From assembly GCA_964540415.1 (NCBI GenBank), contig CAZIMM010000056.1:1-13301 (forward strand): a DNA stretch of 13,301 bases, written 5' to 3'. The first letter of the stretch is position 1. Every line of letters begins with the position of its first letter. The notes beneath the pieces were generated by a model that had not been told where the DNA came from, made no database searches, and saw only the letters and a list, made by a program, of their open reading frames with translations. Positions 7,375 through 13,118 of the stretch are shown here, one piece after another. The translations under genes were made by a program, and so were the position numbers. The DNA is from CAZIMM01 sp964540415. GTDB lineage: Bacteria; Bacillota; Clostridia; Oscillospirales; Acutalibacteraceae.

Positions 7375-7403
7375 ATTATATCATCTCCGCCCGGCTTTTT
7401 CAA
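7375..7403 (-). promoter_or_regulatory. Sigma-A promoter of the GH78 gene
   Basis: On the minus strand TTGAAA (complement of 7398-7403), a 17-bp spacer and a perfect TATAAT (complement of 7375-7380). The predicted start near 7368 gives a leader of about 50 nt. Confidence 0.78.
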
Positions 7404-7765
7404 TAAGAAAGAACGCGCGTTTTTTCGGAGTATCCGGCAAATTGCTAGACTGTTCATTGGGTTATCGCAAAATAAAATGTACCGCTTCGGAGAAAATTAC
7501 GGAAATTCTGCTTTTCGGGAAGAGCGACATAAGACATACTTTTATGTTGACACGCATTTGAATACGGAACAGCTTCGCTCCTTGCTCGAAAAATCAGCAG
7601 AAAAGCGTTGCAGATGTGTTGCCGGTTTTCACCGTTCGGAAGGTATACTCATGTATTTTAATGCATATTCATCAAATATTACGAGAAAAAATCATCAAAA
7701 AAACCGCCGCAAATTCATTTTTGTCCGTGCGTCTCCGCCTTCGGCGAACCGCCGCACATGGACAT
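7404..7765. other. Gene-free stretch with no recognised function
   Basis: About 360 bp between the rhamnosidase promoter and the T-arm copy. Open frames exist (for example 7477-7791 on plus) but they lack a ribosome binding site and a plausible promoter, resemble no family I know, and run into the T-arm copy. A TTGACA at 7547-7552 has no -10 partner at the right distance. No structured RNA family was recognised. Confidence 0.5.
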
Positions 7766-7781
7766 CGGAGTTCGAATCTCC
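7766..7781 (+). repeat. Stray T-arm copy, inverted relative to tRNA-Lys
   Basis: CGGAGTTCGAATCTCC is identical to 16 nt of the T-arm of the nearby tRNA-Lys (complement of 7852-7867) but lies on the opposite strand. No matching acceptor, D-arm or anticodon arm is found on the plus strand upstream, so it is not an intact tRNA. It may be a tRNA remnant or a leftover of an integration or inversion event. Confidence 0.6.
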
Positions 7782-7783
7782 TC

Positions 7784-7807
7784 TGCAATGAAAAATGCAA
7801 TGAAAAA
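7784..7807 (+). repeat. Two perfect tandem copies of a 12-bp unit
   Basis: TGCAATGAAAAA occurs at 7784-7795 and again at 7796-7807, between the T-arm copy and the tRNA terminator. The second copy supplies most of the A-tract that reads as the T-run of the minus-strand terminator. Confidence 0.85.
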
Positions 7808-7832
7808 GCAACAGCACCCCGATGGGGTGCTG
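7803..7832 (-). terminator. Intrinsic terminator of tRNA-Lys, possibly bidirectional
   Basis: A perfect 9-bp stem, CAGCACCCC (7812-7820) and GGGGTGCTG (7824-7832), with loop GAT. On the minus strand it is followed by TTGCTTTTTC, ending the tRNA transcript about 8 nt after the CCA. On the plus strand CCGTTTTT follows, so it could also stop transcription from the left. Confidence 0.8.
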
Positions 7833-7839
7833 CCGTTTT

Positions 7840-7915
7840 TGGTGATCCATCGGAGATTCGAACTCCGGACACCTTGATTAAAAGTCAAGTGCTCTGCCAA
7901 CTGAGCTAATGGATC
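7840..7915 (-). tRNA. tRNA-Lys (anticodon UUU)
   Basis: A complete 76-nt cloverleaf on the minus strand. Acceptor GATCCAT pairs with ATGGATC; the D-arm is GCTC AGTTGGCA GAGC; the anticodon arm CTTGA-CTTTTAA-TCAAG carries TTT; the variable loop is GTGTC; the T-arm is CGGAG-TTCGAAT-CTCCG. The 3' end ACCA (discriminator A plus CCA) is encoded. It decodes AAA and AAG lysine codons. It stands alone, with its own promoter and terminator. Confidence 0.96.
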
Positions 7916-7934
7916 GTTTTTTTGACGCTCAAAC

Positions 7935-7963
7935 ATAATATATTATTTCTCGTCTGTTGTCAA
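7935..7963 (-). promoter_or_regulatory. Promoter of tRNA-Lys
   Basis: On the minus strand a perfect TTGACA (complement of 7958-7963), a 17-bp spacer and TATTAT (complement of 7935-7940), ending 19 bp before the mature tRNA 5' end. Confidence 0.8.
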
Positions 7964-8044
7964 GTGTTTTGGACAAAAATCTGGAAATCTCGGTTCAAAA
8001 AAGAAGGAAATGATTTTATTCAGCTCAAAACAAAATAATTGCTG

Positions 8045-8073
8045 TAGACATGATAAAAATTATAAGGTATAAT
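8045..8073 (+). promoter_or_regulatory. Sigma-A promoter of the beta-CASP nuclease gene
   Basis: TAGACA at 8045-8050, a 17-bp spacer and a perfect TATAAT at 8068-8073. The predicted start is near 8080, giving a leader of about 42 nt. Its presence excludes the in-frame ATG at 8050 as the translation start. Confidence 0.75.
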
Positions 8074-8093
8074 ACAATGAAAAGTATTATACC
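8066..8093 (+). promoter_or_regulatory. 10-bp inverted repeat over the -10 box and transcript start, candidate operator
   Basis: GGTATAATAC (8066-8075) and GTATTATACC (8084-8093) are perfect inverted repeats around an 8-bp centre. The left arm contains the whole -10 hexamer and the right arm lies just after the predicted start. Such placement suggests a repressor site; an RNA hairpin is less likely because the left arm would not be transcribed. Confidence 0.6.
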
Positions 8094-8103
8094 CTTGTTT
8101 TTC

Positions 8104-8113
8104 GGGAGAGAGG
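8104..8113 (+). promoter_or_regulatory. Ribosome binding site fixing the beta-CASP protein start at 8122
   Basis: GGGAGAGAGG ends 8 nt before the ATG at 8122. The upstream in-frame ATG at 8050 falls inside the promoter and would not be transcribed. Confidence 0.7.
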
Positions 8114-8121
8114 CTGATTTT

Positions 8122-9726
8122 ATGAAACTTTCATTCTGCGGAGCGGACAGAGAGGTAACCGGCAGCTGCCACCTGCTTGAGGTCTGCGGGAAAAGAATAG
8201 TTGTTGACTGCGGACTTGAACAAGGCAACGACGAAAAGGACACCGCGTCCCTTCCGTTTGCCGCAAACATGATTGATTACTGTGTTGTCACCCATGCTCA
8301 CATTGACCACACGGGAAGGCTGCCGCTGCTTGCAAAGGACGGCTTCCGCGGACAGGTTTTTGCAACTGATTCAACCTGTGACCTGTGCAGCATCATGCTG
8401 CGTGATTCGGCGCACATTCAGGAATTTGAGGCGGAGTGGCGCAACCGCAAGGGAAAACGCTCCGGCAACAATACATTTGAACCGCTTTACACAATGCGCG
8501 ACGCCGAGTCAATCATCAAAAAACTCGTGCCGTGCAGATATGAAGAAATTATTGAGCTCTGCCCGGGCGTGAAAATCCGTTTCCGCGATGTCGGGCATCT
8601 CCTCGGCTCGGCAAGTGTCGAGTTCTGGGTAAGCGAAAACGGCGCAGAGAAAAAGATTGTATTTTCCGGAGACATAGGCAACATCAATCAGCCGCTAATC
8701 AAAGACCCGTCTTATGTTGACAGCGCCGATTATGTCGTTATGGAGTCAACCTACGGCGACCGCAGCCACAACGCTCCTCCCGACTATGCGTTTGAACTCT
8801 CAAAGGTTATTCAGCGCACGCTTGACCGCGGCGGCAATGTCATCATTCCGTCGTTTGCCGTGGGAAGAACTCAGGAAATACTTTATTTTATCCGTCACAT
8901 AAAAGAAGAAAATATGGTGCAGGGACACGGCGATTTTCCGGTCTGGGTGGACAGCCCGCTTGCCGTTGAAGCAACAACGATTTTCAATGAAAACAGGCAG
9001 GATTTTGATGAGGAGGCAACAAACCTCATTCAGCACGGAATAAACCCGATTTCGTTCAGCTCGCTTCATCTTTCGGTGACGAGTGATGAATCAAAGCTCA
9101 TAAACGACGACCCGTCGCCCAAGGTGATAATTTCCGCCTCCGGTATGTGCGACGCAGGCAGAATAAAACACCACCTCAAGCATAACCTCTGGCGCAGCGA
9201 GAGCAGCATAGTTTTTGTCGGCTTTCAGGCTGTCGGCTCGCTTGGTAGAATCTTGCTTGACGGTGCAAAGCGCGTGAAAATGTTCGGCGAGGATATTGCC
9301 GTGCATGCCGAAATTGTCAGGCTTGAGGGCATCAGCGGCCATGCGGACAGAGAAGGTCTGCTGCGCTGGCTGGGCGCAATTTCACCGCTGCCGCAGAGAG
9401 TGTTCATCGTCCACGGCGAAAGCAGCGTGTGCGATGAGTTCGCCGCCGCAATCAGAGAAGAATTCGGCGCTGATGTCACCGTGCCGTTGTTCGGCGAGTG
9501 CTTCGACCTTGAAACGGGCAGGCAGCTTGCTGCGGGCATTGACCGTGCGGCAGAACGCAAGAAAAAAATCAAAAGCGGTGCAAACGAGAGCAAGGTGTTC
9601 CGCCGCCTGCTCGCCTCGGGCAAACGGCTGCTCAGCGTCATTGAGCACAACCGCGGAGGCACAAACAAGGACCTTGCAAAGTTTGCCGACCAGATTGACA
9701 TGCTCAGTTCAAAGTGGGACAGATAA
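8122..9726 (+). CDS. MBL-fold beta-CASP ribonuclease-like protein (RNase J / CPSF-type)
   Basis: A 534-residue protein with the metallo-beta-lactamase and beta-CASP domains of RNA-processing nucleases. Zinc ligand motifs are intact: THAHIDH (57-63), GHLLGS (158-163, His159) and SGDIG (182-186, Asp184). STYGDR (209-214) leads into the beta-CASP domain with IIPSFAVGRTQEILYFI (241-257) and ASGMCDAGRIKHHL (339-352). The C-terminal RNA-specificity motif follows, with GHADREGL (406-413) and HGE (431-433). A Lys/Arg-rich region near 478-505 may contact RNA. A role in cytoplasmic RNA cleavage or decay is inferred from the family. It lacks the layout of B. subtilis RNase J1/J2 and is nearer the CPSF-like branch. 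The ATG at 8122 has GGGAGAGAGG 8 nt upstream. folC follows after 121 bp with no terminator. Confidence 0.9.
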   Translation: MKLSFCGADREVTGSCHLLEVCGKRIVVDCGLEQGNDEKDTASLPFAANMIDYCVVTHAHIDHTGRLPLLAKDGFRGQVFATDSTCDLCSIMLRDSAHIQEFEAEWRNRKGKRSGNNTFEPLYTMRDAESIIKKLVPCRYEEIIELCPGVKIRFRDVGHLLGSASVEFWVSENGAEKKIVFSGDIGNINQPLIKDPSYVDSADYVVMESTYGDRSHNAPPDYAFELSKVIQRTLDRGGNVIIPSFAVGRTQEILYFIRHIKEENMVQGHGDFPVWVDSPLAVEATTIFNENRQDFDEEATNLIQHGINPISFSSLHLSVTSDESKLINDDPSPKVIISASGMCDAGRIKHHLKHNLWRSESSIVFVGFQAVGSLGRILLDGAKRVKMFGEDIAVHAEIVRLEGISGHADREGLLRWLGAISPLPQRVFIVHGESSVCDEFAAAIREEFGADVTVPLFGECFDLETGRQLAAGIDRAAERKKKIKSGANESKVFRRLLASGKRLLSVIEHNRGGTNKDLAKFADQIDMLSSKWDR

Positions 9727-9797
9727 AAACGAAATAATGACCAATTCACAACAGACCGGATTGTTGTCGAACTTGTGCTTGTCGCCGCATAGCGGGC

Positions 9798-9824
9798 AGC
9801 ATTGCAAACGCGTCGTTTGATGCT
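9798..9824 (+). other. Hairpin in the beta-CASP/folC intergenic region
   Basis: AGCAT-(tg)-CAAACG and CGTTTG-ATGCT form an 11-bp stem with a 2-nt bulge and a CGT loop. No T-run follows, so it is not an intrinsic terminator. It could be a processing or mRNA-stability element between the two genes. The rest of the 121-bp gap (9727-9847) holds nothing else recognisable apart from the folC ribosome binding site. Confidence 0.4.
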
Positions 9825-9847
9825 TTGCTCAGAGGGGATAAATTATT

Positions 9848-11191
9848 ATGCGAAATGATGTTGACAAAAATCCGGAATCTCGGAGGGAAACGGTATTGAA
9901 TTACATTCAGGCTTTGAATTATGTGCACTCAATGACCCGCTTTGGAATAAAACCGGGTCTTGATAGAACAGCGGCACTGCTCAGGGCTGTCGGCGAGCCG
10001 CAGCGCGGAAAAAGGTTTGTCCACGTTGCCGGCACAAACGGAAAGGGCTCGACGAGCACAATGCTCGCCGAAATCCTGATGTCATCCGGCTATAAAACCG
10101 GGTTGTTCACTTCGCCGTATGTCACGGATTTCCGTGAACGAATTTGCATAAACGGCGAAATGATTCCGGAAAATGAGTTTGCACAGCTTGTCACACGGCT
10201 TGTGCCGGCTGTGAACGAGCTGACGCTGGCCGGCGACTCGCCCACAGAATTCGAAATAATCACCGCCGCCGCGTTTGGCTTCTTTGCAGACCGCGGCTGT
10301 GATGTGTGCGTGCTCGAAACAGGCCTGGGAGGACGGCTTGATTCAACAAACATCATCAGCACCCCTCTTGTGAGCGTCATCACCTCAATTTCACTTGACC
10401 ATATGGCGGTGCTCGGAGATACTGTCGAAAAAATTGCCGCAGAAAAATGCGGAATTATCAAGAAGAACGGCGTGACGGTTTGCTATCCTCTGCAGCCGGG
10501 CGGCGTGATTGATGTTGTTTCCGATGCGGCGGCAAAAATGAACAACCGACTTGTCATACCCGACACCGCGAACGCACGCTTTCTCAAAACAGACATAAAC
10601 GGCAGCAACGTTGAAATCAATTCAATGCGTATGCATTTGCACCTCAACGGAAGCTTTCAGCTTTATAACGCTCTCACGGCGGTAACAGCGGCGGAGGAGC
10701 TTGCAGAATCCGGGCTGACCCTAGCAGAAGGTGCAATTGAAAAGGGGATAAGCAATGCCGTTGTTCCCGCGCGGCAGGAGCTGATTTCCGCAAATCCGAC
10801 TGTGATTCTCGACGGGGGACACAATCCCGGGGGCGCGGCAGAGCTTGCCAAAAGCATCCGAACTCTGCTGCCGGGGCGCAGAGTGATCGCTGTTTGTGCA
10901 ATGATGGCGGACAAGGACTGCCGCGAATACATCCGACTTACCGCGCCGTGCTTCAGCCGATTTTTCGCCTGCACCCTGCCCGGAAACCCACGCGCCATGG
11001 ACGCGTCCGCCCTGTGCGCTCTCGCAGCGGATTACTGTGAGGACTGCACAGCCGTGAACGATCCGTTTGCGGCGCTTGAAGCGGCAACGGAAGAATTAAA
11101 AGCCGATGATGTGCTCCTTGTGTGCGGATCTCTCTATCTTGCCGGGGAGCTGCGAGAACGTATGCTGACACGGTTTTCCGAAAAAAAATGA
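9848..11191 (+). CDS. folC: Bifunctional folylpolyglutamate synthase / dihydrofolate synthase
   Basis: FolC adds glutamate to dihydropteroate and to folates, keeping them in the cell. The 447-residue reading shows RFGIKPGLDR (31-40), the P-loop GTNGKGS (62-68), FTSPYVTDFRERICING (87-103), PTEFEIITA (132-140), ETGLGGRLDSTN (157-168), SISLDHMAVLGDT (180-192), KCGIIK (200-205) and DGGHNPGG (322-329), all hallmarks of the Mur-ligase-like FolC family. Two starts are possible. The ATG at 9848 has AGAGGGG 10 nt upstream. The TTG at 9896 has CGGAGGG 8 nt upstream and gives MNYIQALNYVHS, closer to the usual FolC N-terminus; it is a serious alternative (431 residues). The gene is probably co-transcribed with the beta-CASP gene, and an intrinsic terminator follows it. 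Confidence 0.95.
   Translation: MRNDVDKNPESRRETVLNYIQALNYVHSMTRFGIKPGLDRTAALLRAVGEPQRGKRFVHVAGTNGKGSTSTMLAEILMSSGYKTGLFTSPYVTDFRERICINGEMIPENEFAQLVTRLVPAVNELTLAGDSPTEFEIITAAAFGFFADRGCDVCVLETGLGGRLDSTNIISTPLVSVITSISLDHMAVLGDTVEKIAAEKCGIIKKNGVTVCYPLQPGGVIDVVSDAAAKMNNRLVIPDTANARFLKTDINGSNVEINSMRMHLHLNGSFQLYNALTAVTAAEELAESGLTLAEGAIEKGISNAVVPARQELISANPTVILDGGHNPGGAAELAKSIRTLLPGRRVIAVCAMMADKDCREYIRLTAPCFSRFFACTLPGNPRAMDASALCALAADYCEDCTAVNDPFAALEAATEELKADDVLLVCGSLYLAGELRERMLTRFSEKK
9881..9887 (+). promoter_or_regulatory. Second ribosome binding site inside the folC reading frame
   Basis: CGGAGGG lies 8 nt before the TTG at 9896. Together with the family N-terminus it argues that at least part of FolC starts at the TTG rather than the ATG at 9848. 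Confidence 0.55.
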
Positions 11192-11225
11192 ACGCGCCGC
11201 CCGTTTTCAACAATATTCTCGGTAC

Positions 11226-11262
11226 AAAGCCTGTATCCTTTCGGATAGGGCTTTATTTTTTT
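11226..11262 (+). terminator. Intrinsic terminator after folC
   Basis: AAAGCC (11226-11231) pairs with GGCTTT (11249-11254), with an inner TATCC/GGATA stem and a small loop, followed by a run of seven T at 11256-11262. It separates folC from the spoIIA operon. Confidence 0.85.
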
Positions 11263-11313
11263 ATCCTGTTTTACGGGTAACGGAAATATAAGGAAAAAGG
11301 AGTAACAAAAACA

Positions 11314-11637
11314 ATGAGTGTAACAATGGAATCCTCTGCACAGCTCATCACTGCATTTATTGACGGCGAAATCGACCATCATTCCGCTCAGGAAATTCGC
11401 CGTGCGATTGATGACGAAACAGACCGCCTGCTTCCGAAGGTGCTTCGGCTCGATTTTTCGGGAGTGACATTTATGGACAGCTCCGGCATCGGTCTTGTCA
11501 TGGGAAGGCAGCGAAACGTGATGTCATACGGCGGAAAAACCGAGGTTGTCAATCTGCCTGCGCAGTGCTACAAGGTGATGAAGCTTGCAAGACTGGACAG
11601 GATTGCGAAAATCGAACTCAAGGAGGCAGGAAAATGA
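11314..11637 (+). CDS. spoIIAA: Anti-sigma-F factor antagonist SpoIIAA
   Basis: A 107-residue STAS-domain protein. In the dephosphorylated form it binds SpoIIAB and frees sigma-F in the forespore. The phosphorylation motif MDSSGIGLVMGR is at 54-65; the first serine, Ser56, aligns with Ser58 of B. subtilis SpoIIAA. The N-terminal GEIDHHSAQEIR (18-29) matches the GELDHHTAE region of the family. AAAGGAG lies 11 nt before the ATG. The next gene overlaps in an ATGA arrangement. The promoter should lie between the folC terminator and 11300, but I could not recognise a convincing sigma-H or sigma-A sequence there. Neighbouring spoIIAB and sigF make this assignment secure against other STAS paralogues such as RsbV. 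Confidence 0.94.
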   Translation: MSVTMESSAQLITAFIDGEIDHHSAQEIRRAIDDETDRLLPKVLRLDFSGVTFMDSSGIGLVMGRQRNVMSYGGKTEVVNLPAQCYKVMKLARLDRIAKIELKEAGK

Positions 11638-12077
11638 AAAAAATCAACGAGGTCAGCATCATTATGGAAAGCCGCTCGGCAAACGAGGGCTTCGCAAGGC
11701 TTGCCGCGGCGGGCTTTGCCGCCCAGTGCGACCCGACGGTTGAGGAGCTTTGCGACATCAAAACCGCCGTAAGCGAAGCGGTGACAAACAGCATTGTCCA
11801 CGCTTACAAAGAAAGTGAGGGAAAAATCTACATAAACCTTGTTCTGTTCTCGGACGGAGTGATTCGCATAAAAATCCGTGACCGCGGCTGCGGGATAGAA
11901 AACATCGAGCAGGCAATGGAGCCGATGTATTCAAGCACCGGCGGCGAACGTGCCGGGCTGGGCTTTGCGGTTATGCAGAGCTTTATGGACAGTGTAAGGG
12001 TTCGCTCGCATCCGGGAAAGGGTACAACGGTTACACTTGAAAAGCTTCTCAACGGACGATATCATAATGGCAGATGA
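11634..12077 (+). CDS. spoIIAB: Anti-sigma-F factor / serine kinase SpoIIAB
   Basis: A 147-residue GHKL-type ATPase-fold protein. It holds sigma-F inactive and phosphorylates SpoIIAA. The N box SEAVTNSIVH (47-56), with Glu48 and Asn52, DRGCGI (83-88) and ERAGLGFAVM (105-114) form the ATP site, and GKGTTVTL closes the domain. The segment ANEGFAR (16-22) aligns with NESFAR of B. subtilis SpoIIAB, which includes the arginine that contacts sigma-F and SpoIIAA. The ATG at 11634 overlaps the spoIIAA stop and has AGGAGG 7 nt upstream within spoIIAA. The gene ends 11 nt inside sigF, so expression of the three proteins is likely stoichiometrically coupled. Confidence 0.95.
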   Translation: MKKINEVSIIMESRSANEGFARLAAAGFAAQCDPTVEELCDIKTAVSEAVTNSIVHAYKESEGKIYINLVLFSDGVIRIKIRDRGCGIENIEQAMEPMYSSTGGERAGLGFAVMQSFMDSVRVRSHPGKGTTVTLEKLLNGRYHNGR

Positions 12078-12729
12078 CAGCAAAAGAGAGAGCCTGATTG
12101 TTGCAAACATGGGGCTTGTCCACGCTTGTGCCAACCGATTCAGAGGCAGGGGCGTGGATTATGACGACCTGTTTCAATCAGGCTGTATAGGGCTTATCAA
12201 GGCGGTTGACGGCTTCGATGAAAGCCGCGGCTTCGCCTTTTCAACCTATGCCGTTCCCGTGATTCTCGGAGAGATAAAGAGGATTTTCCGTGACGGCGGA
12301 GCGGTGAAGGTGGGGCGTACGCTCAAAGAGAAGGCACGTCTTGCAATGCGTGAGCGCGAAATGTTCGTGGTCAGCAACGGCTGCGAGCCGACAGTCGGAG
12401 AGCTGGCGGAGATAATGGGGCTGGATATCGAACAAATGGCGGAAGTGCTCAACGCCGCCGCGCCCACGGTGTCCCTGAATTGCGACAGCAACGAACATCC
12501 GCAGATACAGCTGAGCACCGATTCCCCGGAGGAAAGCGTCTCGGACAGAATCGCTCTTATGCAGGTTATCGGCACGCTCGAACGTGCAGACAGGAGCATA
12601 ATCGAGTTAAGATATTTCAGGGGACTTACTCAGGCAAAAACCGCCGAGGCACTCGGCATGACGCAGGTGCAGGTGTCCCGGCGGGAAAAAAAGATTTTGC
12701 AGGAACTGAGAAGCGTTATGGCGGTCTGA
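12067..12729 (+). CDS. sigF: RNA polymerase sigma factor sigma-F (forespore)
   Basis: A 220-residue sigma-70 family factor. Region 2 spans about 14-82 with DYDDLFQSGCIGLIKAVDGF and the -10 recognition helix around AFSTYAVPVILGEIKR. Region 3 is about 85-135 and region 4 about 165-212, with the helix-turn-helix AKTAEALGMTQVQVSRREKK. The VSRREKKIL ending is typical of sigma-F/G. The ATG at 12067 overlaps spoIIAB by 11 nt and has only a weak GGACGA ahead of it, so translation probably depends on ribosomes finishing spoIIAB. A TTG at 12037 is in frame but has no suitably spaced binding site. B. subtilis sigma-F is longer (about 255), mostly at the N-terminus. No spoVA genes follow, unlike in Bacillus. 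Confidence 0.95.
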   Translation: MADDSKRESLIVANMGLVHACANRFRGRGVDYDDLFQSGCIGLIKAVDGFDESRGFAFSTYAVPVILGEIKRIFRDGGAVKVGRTLKEKARLAMREREMFVVSNGCEPTVGELAEIMGLDIEQMAEVLNAAAPTVSLNCDSNEHPQIQLSTDSPEESVSDRIALMQVIGTLERADRSIIELRYFRGLTQAKTAEALGMTQVQVSRREKKILQELRSVMAV

Positions 12730-12739
12730 CAAATACTGT

Positions 12740-13009
12740 TCATACTTTGAAAATTACGCGTGCAAGCAGCATTGAAATCACTCCGGGTGTACCGAGCAGC
12801 GCGGATGCTCCGATTGTATACCAGTTCAGAGCAAGCTGTACCCCGATGAGCATCCCTGCAAGCTTTACGGCAAAGATTGCGCAAACTCCCTGCATGGCGC
12901 TGAGAATCAGCCCTGCAAAAAGTCTTTTTCGTTTGAGAAGATATATTGCAACGCACAAAAAGCAAATGGCGGCAACGCTTGCCACAGCAAACTTCAACGG
13001 TGTTGTCAT
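12740..13009 (-). CDS. bofA: BofA-family protein (pro-sigma-K processing inhibitor-like)
   Basis: An 89-residue membrane protein, close to the length of B. subtilis BofA (87). Hydrophobic segments lie at about 7-26 and 29-57, and the C-terminal LNWYTIGASALLGTPGVISM (61-80) matches the conserved LGxPGV region of the BofA family. In Bacillus, BofA sits in the outer forespore membrane and holds the SpoIVFB protease inactive until late in sporulation. The ATG at 13009 has GAGGTGAG upstream, and a sigma-E-like promoter lies beyond. The gene faces sigF with only 10 bp between stops. Many clostridia lack the full SpoIVF system, so the working partner is uncertain. Confidence 0.85.
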   Translation of the reverse strand: MTTPLKFAVASVAAICFLCVAIYLLKRKRLFAGLILSAMQGVCAIFAVKLAGMLIGVQLALNWYTIGASALLGTPGVISMLLARVIFKV

Positions 13010-13025
13010 AAGCTCACCTCATCAG

Positions 13026-13056
13026 AATATATGCAAGCGTGTCCGGTGATATTCGC
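13026..13056 (-). promoter_or_regulatory. Sigma-E-like promoter of bofA
   Basis: On the minus strand GCGAATATC (complement of 13048-13056) resembles the sigma-E -35 box. After 14 bp, CATATATT (complement of 13026-13033) matches the -10 pattern CATACAnT at all but one defined position. Spacing fits the mother-cell sigma-E consensus known from Bacillus. No sigma-A promoter is seen for this gene. Confidence 0.5.
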
Positions 13057-13058
13057 AC

Positions 13059-13087
13059 TTGACAAACACAGCTTTTACATCTATAAT
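13059..13087 (+). promoter_or_regulatory. Perfect-consensus sigma-A promoter of the cytidylyltransferase-domain gene
   Basis: TTGACA at 13059-13064, a 17-bp spacer and TATAAT at 13082-13087. The predicted start near 13094 gives a leader of about 25 nt. Confidence 0.85.
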
Positions 13088-13103
13088 TTATCACATATAT
13101 TAT

Positions 13104-13109
13104 AAAAGG
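13104..13109 (+). promoter_or_regulatory. Ribosome binding site deciding a GTG start at 13119
   Basis: AAAAGG directly abuts the in-frame ATG at 13110 (no spacing) but is 9 nt from the GTG at 13119, which is therefore preferred. Confidence 0.6.
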
Positions 13110-13118
13110 ATGAGCTGT

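Noticed and set aside
7364..7561. Plus-strand 65-codon frame at the rhamnosidase promoter
   Set aside because: It overlaps the promoter and operator of the GH78 gene in the opposite direction, has no ribosome binding site and resembles no family.
7547..7575. TTGACA at 7547-7552 as a plus-strand promoter
   Set aside because: The sequence 17 bp downstream is CAGCTT, not a -10 box.
7616..7909. Plus-strand open frame through the 12-bp repeats and the antisense of tRNA-Lys
   Set aside because: It is antisense to the tRNA, contains the tandem repeats and has no ribosome binding site.
7715..7936. Minus-strand open frame across the tRNA and terminator with a translation that looks like database proteins
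   Set aside because: It lies over tRNA-Lys, its terminator and the T-arm copy. The familiar-looking peptide is a translated tRNA, a common spurious annotation.
8050..8121. Upstream in-frame ATG for the beta-CASP protein
   Set aside because: It overlaps the last base of the -35 box and lies before the predicted transcript start. The ATG at 8122 has a strong ribosome binding site and the family N-terminus.
9737..9820. A 27-codon frame between the beta-CASP gene and folC
   Set aside because: It has no ribosome binding site or promoter, and its tail coincides with the hairpin.
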